In this document: piece after piece, positions 1-5,277 of the stretch | How the letters are laid out: each line of letters begins with the position of its first letter | Position numbering within the stretch: position 1 is the first letter of the stretch | Assembly: GCA_041629655.1 (NCBI GenBank) | Contig: JBFKMV010000160.1 | Location: forward strand, 1 to 12,380 | DNA from: JBFKMV01 sp041629655 | GTDB taxonomy: Bacteria; Acidobacteriota; Polarisedimenticolia; Polarisedimenticolales; Polarisedimenticolaceae | Length of the DNA stretch: 12,380 nucleotides | Reading direction: 5' to 3' | Made by a program: the position numbers and the translations under genes | The notes under the pieces: model-generated | Databases searched by the model: none | Told to the model about the DNA's origin: nothing | Seen by the model: only the letters and a program-made list of their open reading frames with translations

Positions 1-84
1 CCGCAGCTGGTACCGGCCGGCGAGCTCGCGGCGCAGAAAGCGGCCCGCGGCGCCTGCTGCGCCGGTGATCAGAATGGTCTTCAC
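1..84 (-). CDS. NAD-dependent epimerase/dehydratase-type oxidoreductase, N-terminal fragment
   Basis: Only the first 28 codons lie in the window; the gene runs off the left edge. It starts at a GTG (84-82) that overlaps the amidase stop codon in a GTGA arrangement, so it is translationally coupled to the amidase. The peptide begins VKTILITGAAGAAGRFLRRE: a beta strand followed by the glycine-rich dinucleotide loop TGxxGxxG (residues 8-15), as in extended short-chain dehydrogenases. The TGAAGxxGRxLRxxLA run resembles uronate dehydrogenase-like members, but 28 residues cannot separate these from other sugar-nucleotide epimerases or dehydratases. An NAD(P)-linked cytosolic role is inferred from the fold alone. 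The frame stays open to position 1. Confidence 0.75.
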   Translation of the reverse strand, partial: MKTILITGAAGAAGRFLRRELAGRYQLR

Positions 85-1511
85 GTGGGTCTCCCTGGTG
101 GCGTGAGGGATGGCTCCTGCGATGGATGCCGACGGCTCCAGACCGTCGCCGCCTCGTACGCCGCGGCGACCCGGTACAGCATCGCCTCGTCGAACGCCTT
201 GCCCACAATCTGCACCGACAGCGGCAGGCCGCTGGAGTGCATCCCGCAGGGCATGACCAGCGCCGGGGAGCCGAGGAAGCTGAACGGCGTGCGCGCCTGG
301 CGCGTGTAGGTTCGGGCAACCTCCGCGGCGTCGTCGATGCGGCTGGGAGGCTCCATGGACGAGGCGCAGATCAGGGCATCGAATTCGCCCATGAGGCGGA
401 CGAAGGCATCGCGCAGCCGACCGCGCAGGCGCAGCGCATCGACATAGTCGGCGCCCGGGACGAAGGCGCCGGGGAGCAGCTTCTCGCGGGTCATGGCGGC
501 ATAGTCCTCGGGCCGCTCCCTGAGCCAGCGCCGGTGCACCGCGTAGCCCTCGACGGTGAGCAGGATGCGGTTGCCGCCGGCATAGTGGCCGAGCGGCGCG
601 AGCCGGGTCTCGCGCACGCTCGCGCCGAGGCCGCCCAGGGTCTCGGCGACCGCGTCGAGGCCGGCCGCCACCTCGGCATCGGCGATCATGTCCTCGCTGT
701 GGAAATGACGCACGTAGCCGATGCGGAGGCCCTCGATGCCGCTGCCGATGCCGGCCGAGAAGTCGGGCACCGGCGCCTCGGCGCTGGCCGGGTCGCGCGG
801 GTGCGGCCCCGAGATGACCTGCAGCATGAGCGCGTTGTCGCGCACGGTGCGGGTCAGCGGGCCCACGCTGTCGAGGCTGTAGGCGAGCGGGAAGACACCG
901 GCGCGGGGCACCCGGCCGTAGGTCGGCTTGATGCCCACCAGCCCGCAGCAGGACGCCGGATTGCGCACGCTGCCTCCCGTGTCGGAGCCGAGCGCGCCCG
1001 GCAGCAGCCCGGCGGCGACGGCGGCGCCGGAACCGCTCGAGGACCCGCCCGGGTGGTGCGCGGTGTTCCAGGGGTTGCGCGCCGGCGGCCAGGGCAGGTC
1101 GAAGCACGGGCCGCCGAAGGCGAACTCGTGGGTGGCGAGCTTGCCCATCAGGATCGCGCCGGCCGCGTTCAGCCGCTCGGTGACCACCGCGTCGCGCGCC
1201 GGCACGTTGTGCTCGAGGATCTTCGAGTGGCAGGTGGTGCGGATGCCGGCGGTGTCGATGATGTCTTTCAGACCGTAGGGGATGCCGTGCAGCGCACCGA
1301 GTCTGCGGCCGGCCGCGATCTCGGCCTCGGCCCTGCGCGCCGCGGCGAGCGCCGGCTCGAAGGTGGGCAGCAGGTACGCGTGCAGCGTGCCGTCCAGGCC
1401 CTCGGCCCGGGCGATCAGCGCCTCCACCAGCTCCACCGGCGAGAGCCTCCCGGCGGCGATCTGCTGCGACGCGTCGTGGATGGAGAGGAAGCCGAGCCCG
1501 GCGCCGCTCAT
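81..1511 (-). CDS. Amidase-signature family hydrolase
   Basis: This 476-residue protein is a full-length amidase-signature enzyme, a family that hydrolyses C-N bonds of amides, carboxybiuret or aryl amides with a Ser-cisSer-Lys triad. The triad is intact: Lys82 in GIPYGLKD, cis-Ser157 in the GGSSSGSG loop (155-162) and nucleophile Ser181 in DTGGSVRNPASCCG. Spacings of 75 and 24 residues match the fatty-acid amide hydrolase triad as I know it. The start is ATG 1511, which overlaps the upstream small gene's stop (ATGA). A frame open back to 1601 adds 30 Arg/Gly-rich residues with no family likeness and would overlap the small gene. It is probably not GatA: no GatB is nearby, and the small partner resembles AtzG more than GatC. 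The substrate is unknown; the AtzG-like partner suggests an AtzE-like amide or carboxyamide hydrolase. Confidence 0.93.
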   Translation of the reverse strand: MSGAGLGFLSIHDASQQIAAGRLSPVELVEALIARAEGLDGTLHAYLLPTFEPALAAARRAEAEIAAGRRLGALHGIPYGLKDIIDTAGIRTTCHSKILEHNVPARDAVVTERLNAAGAILMGKLATHEFAFGGPCFDLPWPPARNPWNTAHHPGGSSSGSGAAVAAGLLPGALGSDTGGSVRNPASCCGLVGIKPTYGRVPRAGVFPLAYSLDSVGPLTRTVRDNALMLQVISGPHPRDPASAEAPVPDFSAGIGSGIEGLRIGYVRHFHSEDMIADAEVAAGLDAVAETLGGLGASVRETRLAPLGHYAGGNRILLTVEGYAVHRRWLRERPEDYAAMTREKLLPGAFVPGADYVDALRLRGRLRDAFVRLMGEFDALICASSMEPPSRIDDAAEVARTYTRQARTPFSFLGSPALVMPCGMHSSGLPLSVQIVGKAFDEAMLYRVAAAYEAATVWSRRHPSQEPSLTPPGRPT

Positions 1512-1693
1512 GCGGCGTCTCCCTCCGGCTCGTGCGGCGCGGCGCGATAGATATGGGCCGGCTCCTCCTCCGCCGCGAGATCCTCCGGCAGCACGGCGCA
1601 TGCCGCCGCGGCGCTCGCCTTCGCCTCCTCGACGATGCCTGCCTTCAGGGCCCGCAGGCGGGCATGGGGATCGTCATCGCGCGGCTGGCTCAT
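1508..1693 (-). CDS. Small AtzG/DUF4089-like protein, putative amidase partner
   Basis: A 61-residue protein encoded immediately before the amidase and overlapping it by 4 bases (ATGA). Start ATG 1693 is chosen because GGAG lies 6 bases upstream; ATG 1711 in the same frame lacks a ribosome-binding site. The protein has a charged N-terminus, an Ala-rich helix (LRALKAGIVEEAKASAAAAC) and a C-terminal EEEPAHIYRAAP segment. That segment resembles the EPAPxF/Y tail of AtzG-type (DUF4089) subunits, which bind AtzE-type amidases in a GatCA-like way. The likeness is from memory and short, so the assignment rests mainly on size, composition, this tail and the coupled position. It could instead be an unrelated small protein. 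The implied role is stabilising or completing the amidase in the cytosol. Confidence 0.6.
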   Translation of the reverse strand: MSQPRDDDPHARLRALKAGIVEEAKASAAAACAVLPEDLAAEEEPAHIYRAAPHEPEGDAA

Positions 1694-1952
1694 GGTCGGC
1701 TCCGGGCGCATGCATCGAAGCGGGCATTGTAGCGCCGGCTTGCGTCGGCCTTACCGCCGCGGGATCGGCGCGTGGCGATGCCGAGCGACGCGTGCATTCC
1801 ACAGCCGGTCGCCAACGGACACCGGTTGCGCAACCGCGTCGGGCAGATCGCCCGTGCGCTCGCGCACCCGTTCCCCCTATTGCGCGGCGAGAATTCCCGG
1901 GAGCATACTGAGTGTGCCAGAAACTCCTGGAACGGCGGATCGGAGCGGGCGC

Positions 1953-1979
1953 CGAAACACGCCGTACGTTCGTGTTTCG
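1953..1979 (+). promoter_or_regulatory. Perfect 9-bp stem-loop upstream of the PEP-CTERM gene
   Basis: The arms CGAAACACG (1953-1961) and CGTGTTTCG (1971-1979) are exact reverse complements around a 9-base loop. It lies about 190 bases before the PEP-CTERM start and 7 bases before the next hairpin. It could be an operator dyad if upstream of the transcription start, or the first hairpin of a structured 5' leader if transcribed. No T-run follows, so it is not an intrinsic terminator. Confidence 0.5.
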
Positions 1980-1986
1980 AGCATGC

Positions 1987-2040
1987 GCACCCTTTCTCTG
2001 GAGCCAAGGGTGCCCTGACGGCACCACCTAAGGACTGGCT
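1987..2040 (+). ncRNA. Candidate structured leader RNA with alternative pairings
   Basis: Three overlapping pairings can form. The first is GCACCCTT (1987-1994) with AAGGGTGC (2006-2013), 8 bp with an 11-base loop. The second is GGTGCC (2009-2014) with GGCACC (2020-2025), 6 bp with a 5-base loop. The third is AGCCA (2002-2006) with TGGCT (2036-2040), enclosing the second. The first excludes the other two because they share bases 2006-2013. Two mutually exclusive folds ahead of a gene are the layout of an attenuator or riboswitch-like switch. I compared it mentally with common riboswitch classes (c-di-GMP, glycine, SAM, TPP, cobalamin, fluoride) and recognised none. Transcription of the region is assumed, not shown. 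Confidence 0.35.
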
Positions 2041-2165
2041 GTCGAATTCGCGTGGCGGCCCGCTCTCCTGATTCTTGCGAACCTGCAAGGACCGGCCAAC
2101 TCAGCGCCTACGCCTCGAAGGCAGGACGGATCGAGGCGCGCTTGCCTGTTCAGGGGAGAATCACC

Positions 2166-2963
2166 ATGAACGCCCGAGCCCCGTTTCTCTGGGTAGCTCT
2201 CGCCGGTTGCATTGCCTGGCCGATTCGCGCGGTCGGCGTGCCGATCTACGGAGTGAGCGCATTCGTTACGGTCGATGCCGGCTCCGCGATTGACTTCGTC
2301 AATTTCGTTTCCGATAGTAATTTGATCACCAGCGGAGTAATCACCAAGTCGGTGACAGACAACGCGGGCGGGGGAGCTCAATCCGCCTCCACGAGTGCTC
2401 GCGCAACGATTGGTTCACTGGGCGGAAAGGTCAAGGCATCTACCGCAGGCGCACTCCTGCAGCATGGGCAAGGGTTCAATGACCTGAATTGGTACATCAA
2501 TTTCCTGGCCAACGGCGCGGCGGGAACCAAGGTGTCCTATCTGTTCAGCATGGACGTGAACGGAGTCGTGGTAGGAGCGGGTAGCGGCTACAGCGGTCGT
2601 GTGCACGCGACGTCGTTCGTTGGGGGCACCCTGTTGGGTGACTACATTTTCGATGTTCTTGTCAACCCGGGCCCCTTCTCCGTCTTGACCAGTCAGGTCT
2701 TCGAGTTCGACGCCGGAACGAACGTCATGCTTTCGGGCAGGATGACCGTGGGTGGAAACGCGGACCGGGAATCCAATGTCGACGTTGACGCGTTCACGAG
2801 CTCCGACTTCTACGTGGACGTCCTGACTCCCGGCGGGGGGTACGTCACCGATGCGGGCGTGGTATTCCCGACGTTGCTCGCTGCGACGGTTCCCGAGCCC
2901 ACCGTCTTCGCCCTGCTGGCCCTCGGCCTCGCCGGGCTCGCGCTTGCTCGACGCAGGGCCTGA
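2166..2963 (+). CDS. PEP-CTERM sorting domain protein (exosortase substrate)
   Basis: A 265-residue exported protein. Start ATG 2166 follows GGGGAG (2153-2158) at a 7-base gap; the frame is open further upstream but without a signal-like N-terminus. Residues 1 to about 24 form a signal peptide with hydrophobic core FLWVALAGCIAWPI. The middle is Gly/Ser/Thr/Val-rich and beta-like, with no domain I recognise. The C-terminus is a complete PEP-CTERM tripartite signal: VPEP at 242-245, a hydrophobic span at about 247-260 and a basic end (ARRRA). Exosortase/EpsH systems recognise this signal and release such proteins to the surface or exopolysaccharide matrix. No exosortase is in this window, so the enzyme must be elsewhere. 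Base composition is visibly more A+T-rich than the flanking enzymes, common for surface proteins and also compatible with acquisition. Confidence 0.9.
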   Translation: MNARAPFLWVALAGCIAWPIRAVGVPIYGVSAFVTVDAGSAIDFVNFVSDSNLITSGVITKSVTDNAGGGAQSASTSARATIGSLGGKVKASTAGALLQHGQGFNDLNWYINFLANGAAGTKVSYLFSMDVNGVVVGAGSGYSGRVHATSFVGGTLLGDYIFDVLVNPGPFSVLTSQVFEFDAGTNVMLSGRMTVGGNADRESNVDVDAFTSSDFYVDVLTPGGGYVTDAGVVFPTLLAATVPEPTVFALLALGLAGLALARRRA

Positions 2964-2993
2964 AGCGGACCACGCCCGGGGCCCGGATCTCCA

Positions 2994-3012
2994 TCGCGCG
3001 CGAGCCGCGCGA
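2994..3012. terminator. GC-rich hairpin between convergent genes
   Basis: TCGCGCG (2994-3000) and CGCGCGA (3006-3012) are perfect 7-bp arms with a 5-base loop. The hairpin lies 30 bases after the PEP-CTERM stop and 27 bases beyond the stop of the convergent enolase-superfamily gene. There is no T-run on either side, so any terminator function is inferred from position only. Confidence 0.3.
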
Positions 3013-3039
3013 GCGCCATGCCGTTGCCCGGCGCACCGC

Positions 3040-4221
3040 TCATTCGAAGCACTCGAGCGCGACGCGCCGGCGCTCGATGAACTCCCAGTCGTACTCGACC
3101 CCGAGTCCCGGTCCGTCCGGGACCGGCACGCAGCCGTCCTCGCCGAGATCGTCGGCCTGGTCGGAGTACCCGCAGGCGTACACCGGCGGCACGCAGTTGG
3201 CCATGCCCGGACCGATCAGCGCCATCTCGTAGAAGTGGGTGTTGCGCACCGCGGAGCCGACGGCGCGATGGGCCGGCCCGCAGGCGTGGAACTGCACGTC
3301 GAGACCCAGCGCCTCACACAGGTGCGCGATCTTCATCGCCCCGGTGATGCCGCTGTCGTACTCCGGATCGGCGTGGATCATGTCGCAGCCGCCCTGCAGC
3401 ACGAAGTCCGCCTTCTGCTCGAGCCCGCGCACGTGCTCGGTGACGAGCAGCGGCGTGGCGAGCTGCTCGCGCAGTCGTCGGTGCCCGAACGCCGAGGTGG
3501 CGGCATCGCGGTACGGATCCTCGTACCAGAAGTAGCGGGCCTCGTCGCAGGCGCGGCCCACGTAGAGCGCGTCCAGGTAGGTGCGCAGCTGGCAGGCCGG
3601 ATCGAGCATCAGCGGGAAGTCGTCGCCGACCCGCGCGCGCACCCCGAGCACGTTGGCCGCCTCGCGGTGTCGATCGCCGTCGTGCCAGCCGTGAATCTTG
3701 AACCCGGCGAAGCCTCGCTCGCGACACTCCAATGCGTAGTCCGCGAACGCCTCCGGAGTATCCAGCCCGCCGGGCTCGTCCTGGCCGTGGTAGGTGCTGG
3801 CGTAGGTGGGCAGCCGATGGCGGTACCCACCGAGCAGCCGCGACACCGACGCGCCGTACTTGCGTCCGGCCAGGTCCCACAGCGCGATGTCGAGGGCGCC
3901 GTGTCCCATGTGATCGTAGGCGCGGACCTCACGCTTCAGGTCGTCGAAGATGAGCTCGCGCTGCTCGGCGTCGCGCCCGATCAGGTTCGGGGCGAGCATG
4001 CGGATCTGGCCGAGGGTCGAGGGAGTGCCGACCCAGTGGGTGACGTAGGCACCTTCGGCCCCGTCGCTGCAGCGGATGCGCAGCGCGAAGCGTGTCGCGG
4101 TGAGGGAGCGCCCGGGCGCGTGGACCACGTTGCCGACCCCGGCCGCGGCGTGGGCGCCGAGGGCGACGTCGGCGACCTCGAACCCGAACACGTGGATCTC
4201 GACGCGGTCGATGATGCTCAT
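3040..4221 (-). CDS. Enolase-superfamily (mandelate racemase/muconate lactonizing-like) enzyme
   Basis: A 393-residue protein with the two-domain enolase-superfamily layout. Members abstract a proton next to a carboxylate with Mg2+ help, typically in acid-sugar dehydration or racemisation. Probable Mg2+ ligands are Asp207 (LMLDPACQ), Glu234 (WYEDP) and Glu262 (VTEH). A His312-Asp280 dyad (VQFHACGP, CDMIHADPEY) fits the mandelate racemase type. The second-strand KxK motif reads Lys175-Ile-His177, so one lysine is replaced by histidine. The start is ATG 4221 with GGAG 6 bases upstream. The frame stays open to 4413, but that extension reads through repeat copy A and is unlike the family N-terminus, which fits MSIIDRVEIHVFGFEV. 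The protein resembles uncharacterised dehydratase-like homologues with the same KIHG segment, so no substrate is assigned. It appears monocistronic. Confidence 0.9.
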   Translation of the reverse strand: MSIIDRVEIHVFGFEVADVALGAHAAAGVGNVVHAPGRSLTATRFALRIRCSDGAEGAYVTHWVGTPSTLGQIRMLAPNLIGRDAEQRELIFDDLKREVRAYDHMGHGALDIALWDLAGRKYGASVSRLLGGYRHRLPTYASTYHGQDEPGGLDTPEAFADYALECRERGFAGFKIHGWHDGDRHREAANVLGVRARVGDDFPLMLDPACQLRTYLDALYVGRACDEARYFWYEDPYRDAATSAFGHRRLREQLATPLLVTEHVRGLEQKADFVLQGGCDMIHADPEYDSGITGAMKIAHLCEALGLDVQFHACGPAHRAVGSAVRNTHFYEMALIGPGMANCVPPVYACGYSDQADDLGEDGCVPVPDGPGLGVEYDWEFIERRRVALECFE

Positions 4222-4252
4222 CGCGGTCTCCGGGTCTGGGGGATGGATCGGC

Positions 4253-4258
4253 TTTATA
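4253..4258 (-). promoter_or_regulatory. Possible -10 element of the enolase-superfamily gene
   Basis: Read on the minus strand the hexamer is TATAAA, within a locally A+T-rich patch of otherwise G+C-rich DNA, 31 bases before the ATG at 4221. Nothing close to TTGACA lies at the expected distance, so this is a weak, position-based call. Confidence 0.3.
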
Positions 4259-4355
4259 CCATCGACCGGATCGGCGTCCCGGGCCGGGCTCCGTCGAGGA
4301 CCCGGCGCAGCATCACCTTGGCGGAGCCGCGCAAACCGGTCCGGCGCTCCTGCTC

Positions 4356-4428
4356 CTCGAAGCTCATGCAGTTTCGAGGAAACGTTCCCGCGGAAACGCT
4401 TCCGAGAATTCACTTGAAGTTCGCCGCC
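4356..4428. repeat. 73-base dispersed repeat, copy A
   Basis: This aligns without gaps to 7381-7453, with 62 of 73 bases identical by manual count. It carries an imperfect hairpin: GGAAACG (4378-4384) against CGCTTCC (4397-4403), continued by TTCC (4385-4388) and GGAA (4392-4395) around a CGC loop, and flanked by TTC/GAA with an opposed GA/GA step. A second dyad, CTCGAA/TTCGAG, sits at 4356-4361 and 4373-4378. It lies in a divergent intergenic region, 135 bases upstream of the enolase-superfamily start. No target-site duplication or transposase was seen. It may be a REP/MITE-like element or a regulatory/structured RNA module; the family is not recognised. Confidence 0.75.
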
Positions 4429-4451
4429 CGCCCCGGCGCTTCGCGCGAGCG

Positions 4452-4476
4452 GCCGTGACGCACGAAGCGTCGCGGC
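4452..4476. other. 10-bp hairpin beside repeat copy A
   Basis: GCCGTGACGC (4452-4461) pairs with GCGTCGCGGC (4467-4476) around the loop ACGAA, with one G-T wobble. It is 23 bases to the right of repeat copy A. No equivalent was noticed beside copy B, so it is probably not part of the repeat. No T-run follows on either strand. Confidence 0.35.
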
Positions 4477-4736
4477 GAATGCTCGAGCGTGAAGCGCGCT
4501 CGCCCCCGATGTAAGGATCGTACCGGACAGGGTGGCTCACACGGTGAGCTTCGACGGACGGATCGAGACGGAACGAATCCCCGAGCCTGCCAGGCGCCGG
4601 GGGCCCCTGTCAGGAGGCGGACGGGGCACGGCCGGGCGCCCTCCCGCCAGCGCGCGGGCGCCCGCATTGGCCCGGTGGCCAGCGCTCACCCGGCGGATTA
4701 TGATCCCTGGCCCGGTCCGACTCCGGAGTGCAGCAG

Positions 4737-5129
4737 ATGAGAATGACGCACGTTCTTCTCACCGCGATTCTTGCGCTCCCGGTCCGCGTGGAGGCCGAGA
4801 GCCTGCAGGTATCGCAAGCCGATCACGAAGACTGGATCTACACCGTGCCGTCGGGACACGTGGAGTGTGTGGACGACGCCCTGCTGTTCCGCTCGGGAAA
4901 TACCTCGTATGCGCTCAACACCGTTGCGCTTCAACGAGGATACGATCCCCCTCTGGCACTGGTGCCCGAGGCGCACTTCGTGGACGCCCAGTTCGCGCAG
5001 TATCTCGTGCGGTGGAAGCGGGAGTGGGAGTCCGGCAAGCCATCGGCGCGAACCACCTACGGGCCCGCCCTGGTCGACGCTACCGCACCCAGGTCTCTCC
5101 GTGACGCAGCCTTGACACTTTGTGACTGA
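4737..5129 (+). CDS. Small exported DUF2511 (YebY-like) protein
   Basis: A 130-residue protein with an N-terminal signal peptide (hydrophobic VLLTAILALPV, probable cleavage after VEA at residue 20), so periplasmic. Residues 33-61 (W-I-Y-T-V through Y-A-L-N) match from memory the W..(x)V.L.C..G...Y..N pattern of DUF2511 proteins such as E. coli YebY. Two cysteines, Cys44 and near-terminal Cys129, sit where that family has its pair and could form a disulphide. E. coli yebY lies beside copper-related genes yobA and yebZ, but nothing copper-related is next to this copy, so the role is left open. ATG 4737 is chosen because GGAG ends 8 bases upstream; in-frame GTG 4728 and ATG 4743 are alternatives. 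It converges with the choice-of-anchor B gene. Confidence 0.75.
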   Translation: MRMTHVLLTAILALPVRVEAESLQVSQADHEDWIYTVPSGHVECVDDALLFRSGNTSYALNTVALQRGYDPPLALVPEAHFVDAQFAQYLVRWKREWESGKPSARTTYGPALVDATAPRSLRDAALTLCD

Positions 5130-5190
5130 CGGTTCCGGAACGACGGTGGTCGCCGGGGCTGCGCCGGATCTGCAGCGCACGGCGAGCCTT

Positions 5191-5231
5191 CGCCCCTGGA
5201 GATTGCCGTCGTAGGGCCTCCTCCAGGGGCG
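5191..5231. terminator. Perfect 11-bp inverted repeat between convergent genes
   Basis: CGCCCCTGGAG (5191-5201) and CTCCAGGGGCG (5221-5231) are exact reverse complements with a 19-base loop. They lie between the DUF2511 stop (5129) and the choice-of-anchor B stop (5278). The position suits a two-way terminator or a 3'-end-stabilising hairpin. There is no T-run, so intrinsic termination is not proven. Confidence 0.5.
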
Positions 5232-5277
5232 TCGGCAGCCCCAGCCGGCCGCGATCGATGATCGCCGCGGCAGCGAG

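Larger units (their letters stand above)
1694..2165. other. Divergent intergenic region, AtzG-like / PEP-CTERM genes
   Basis: There are 472 bases between the divergent start codons. The left half (about 1712-1900) shows no feature I can support apart from a TACAAT-like -10 hexamer on the minus strand at 1726-1731, which lacks a good -35. The right half becomes less G+C-rich and holds a chain of inverted repeats listed separately. Reading frames crossing it in either strand have the Arg/Ser/Gly-rich composition of non-coding high-G+C sequence, and I do not call them. Confidence 0.5.
4222..4736. other. Divergent intergenic region, enolase-family / DUF2511 genes
   Basis: These 515 bases hold no gene I can support. 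Contents from left: a TATAAA hexamer on the minus strand (4253-4258), plausible as the -10 of the enolase-family gene with a leader of about 25 bases, though no good -35 is visible; dispersed repeat copy A (4356-4428); a strong hairpin (4452-4476); a hairpin with arms GCTCAC/GTGAGC (4535-4549); a dyad CCTGCCAGG/CCTGTCAGG (4586-4614); and a TATGAT hexamer on the plus strand (4699-4704) that could be the -10 of the DUF2511 gene. Open frames crossing the region are Arg/Pro/Gly-rich shadows. Confidence 0.5.

Noticed and set aside
126..1550. A 474-codon open frame on the plus strand opposite the amidase
   Set aside because: It is antisense to a gene with an intact catalytic triad, and its Arg/Gly/Asp/Val-rich translation has no domain. 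Long antisense frames are expected in high-G+C DNA.
2036..2051. A sigma-54-like TGGC...TTCGC element upstream of the PEP-CTERM gene
   Set aside because: The GG and GC dinucleotides are 11 bases apart rather than the required 10, and the flanking consensus is poor.
1690..2088. A 132-codon minus-strand frame upstream of the AtzG-like gene
   Set aside because: No ribosome-binding site, mixed Arg/Cys/Ser composition, and it runs through the hairpin-rich PEP-CTERM leader and over the real small gene's start.
4222..4413. An N-terminal extension of the enolase-superfamily protein back to a GTG at 4413
   Set aside because: The extra 64 residues read through repeat copy A and a Pro/Arg-rich stretch, and the ATG at 4221 has its own ribosome-binding site and a family-like N-terminus.
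4361..4428. Repeat copies A and B as integron attC sites
   Set aside because: The ends do not match the conserved RYYYAAC/GTTRRRY core boxes and no integrase or cassette array is nearby.
2851..4458. A 535-codon plus-strand frame opposite the enolase-superfamily gene
   Set aside because: Same shadow effect; composition is Arg/Val/Glu-rich and no motif is recognisable, while the minus strand has a complete enzyme.
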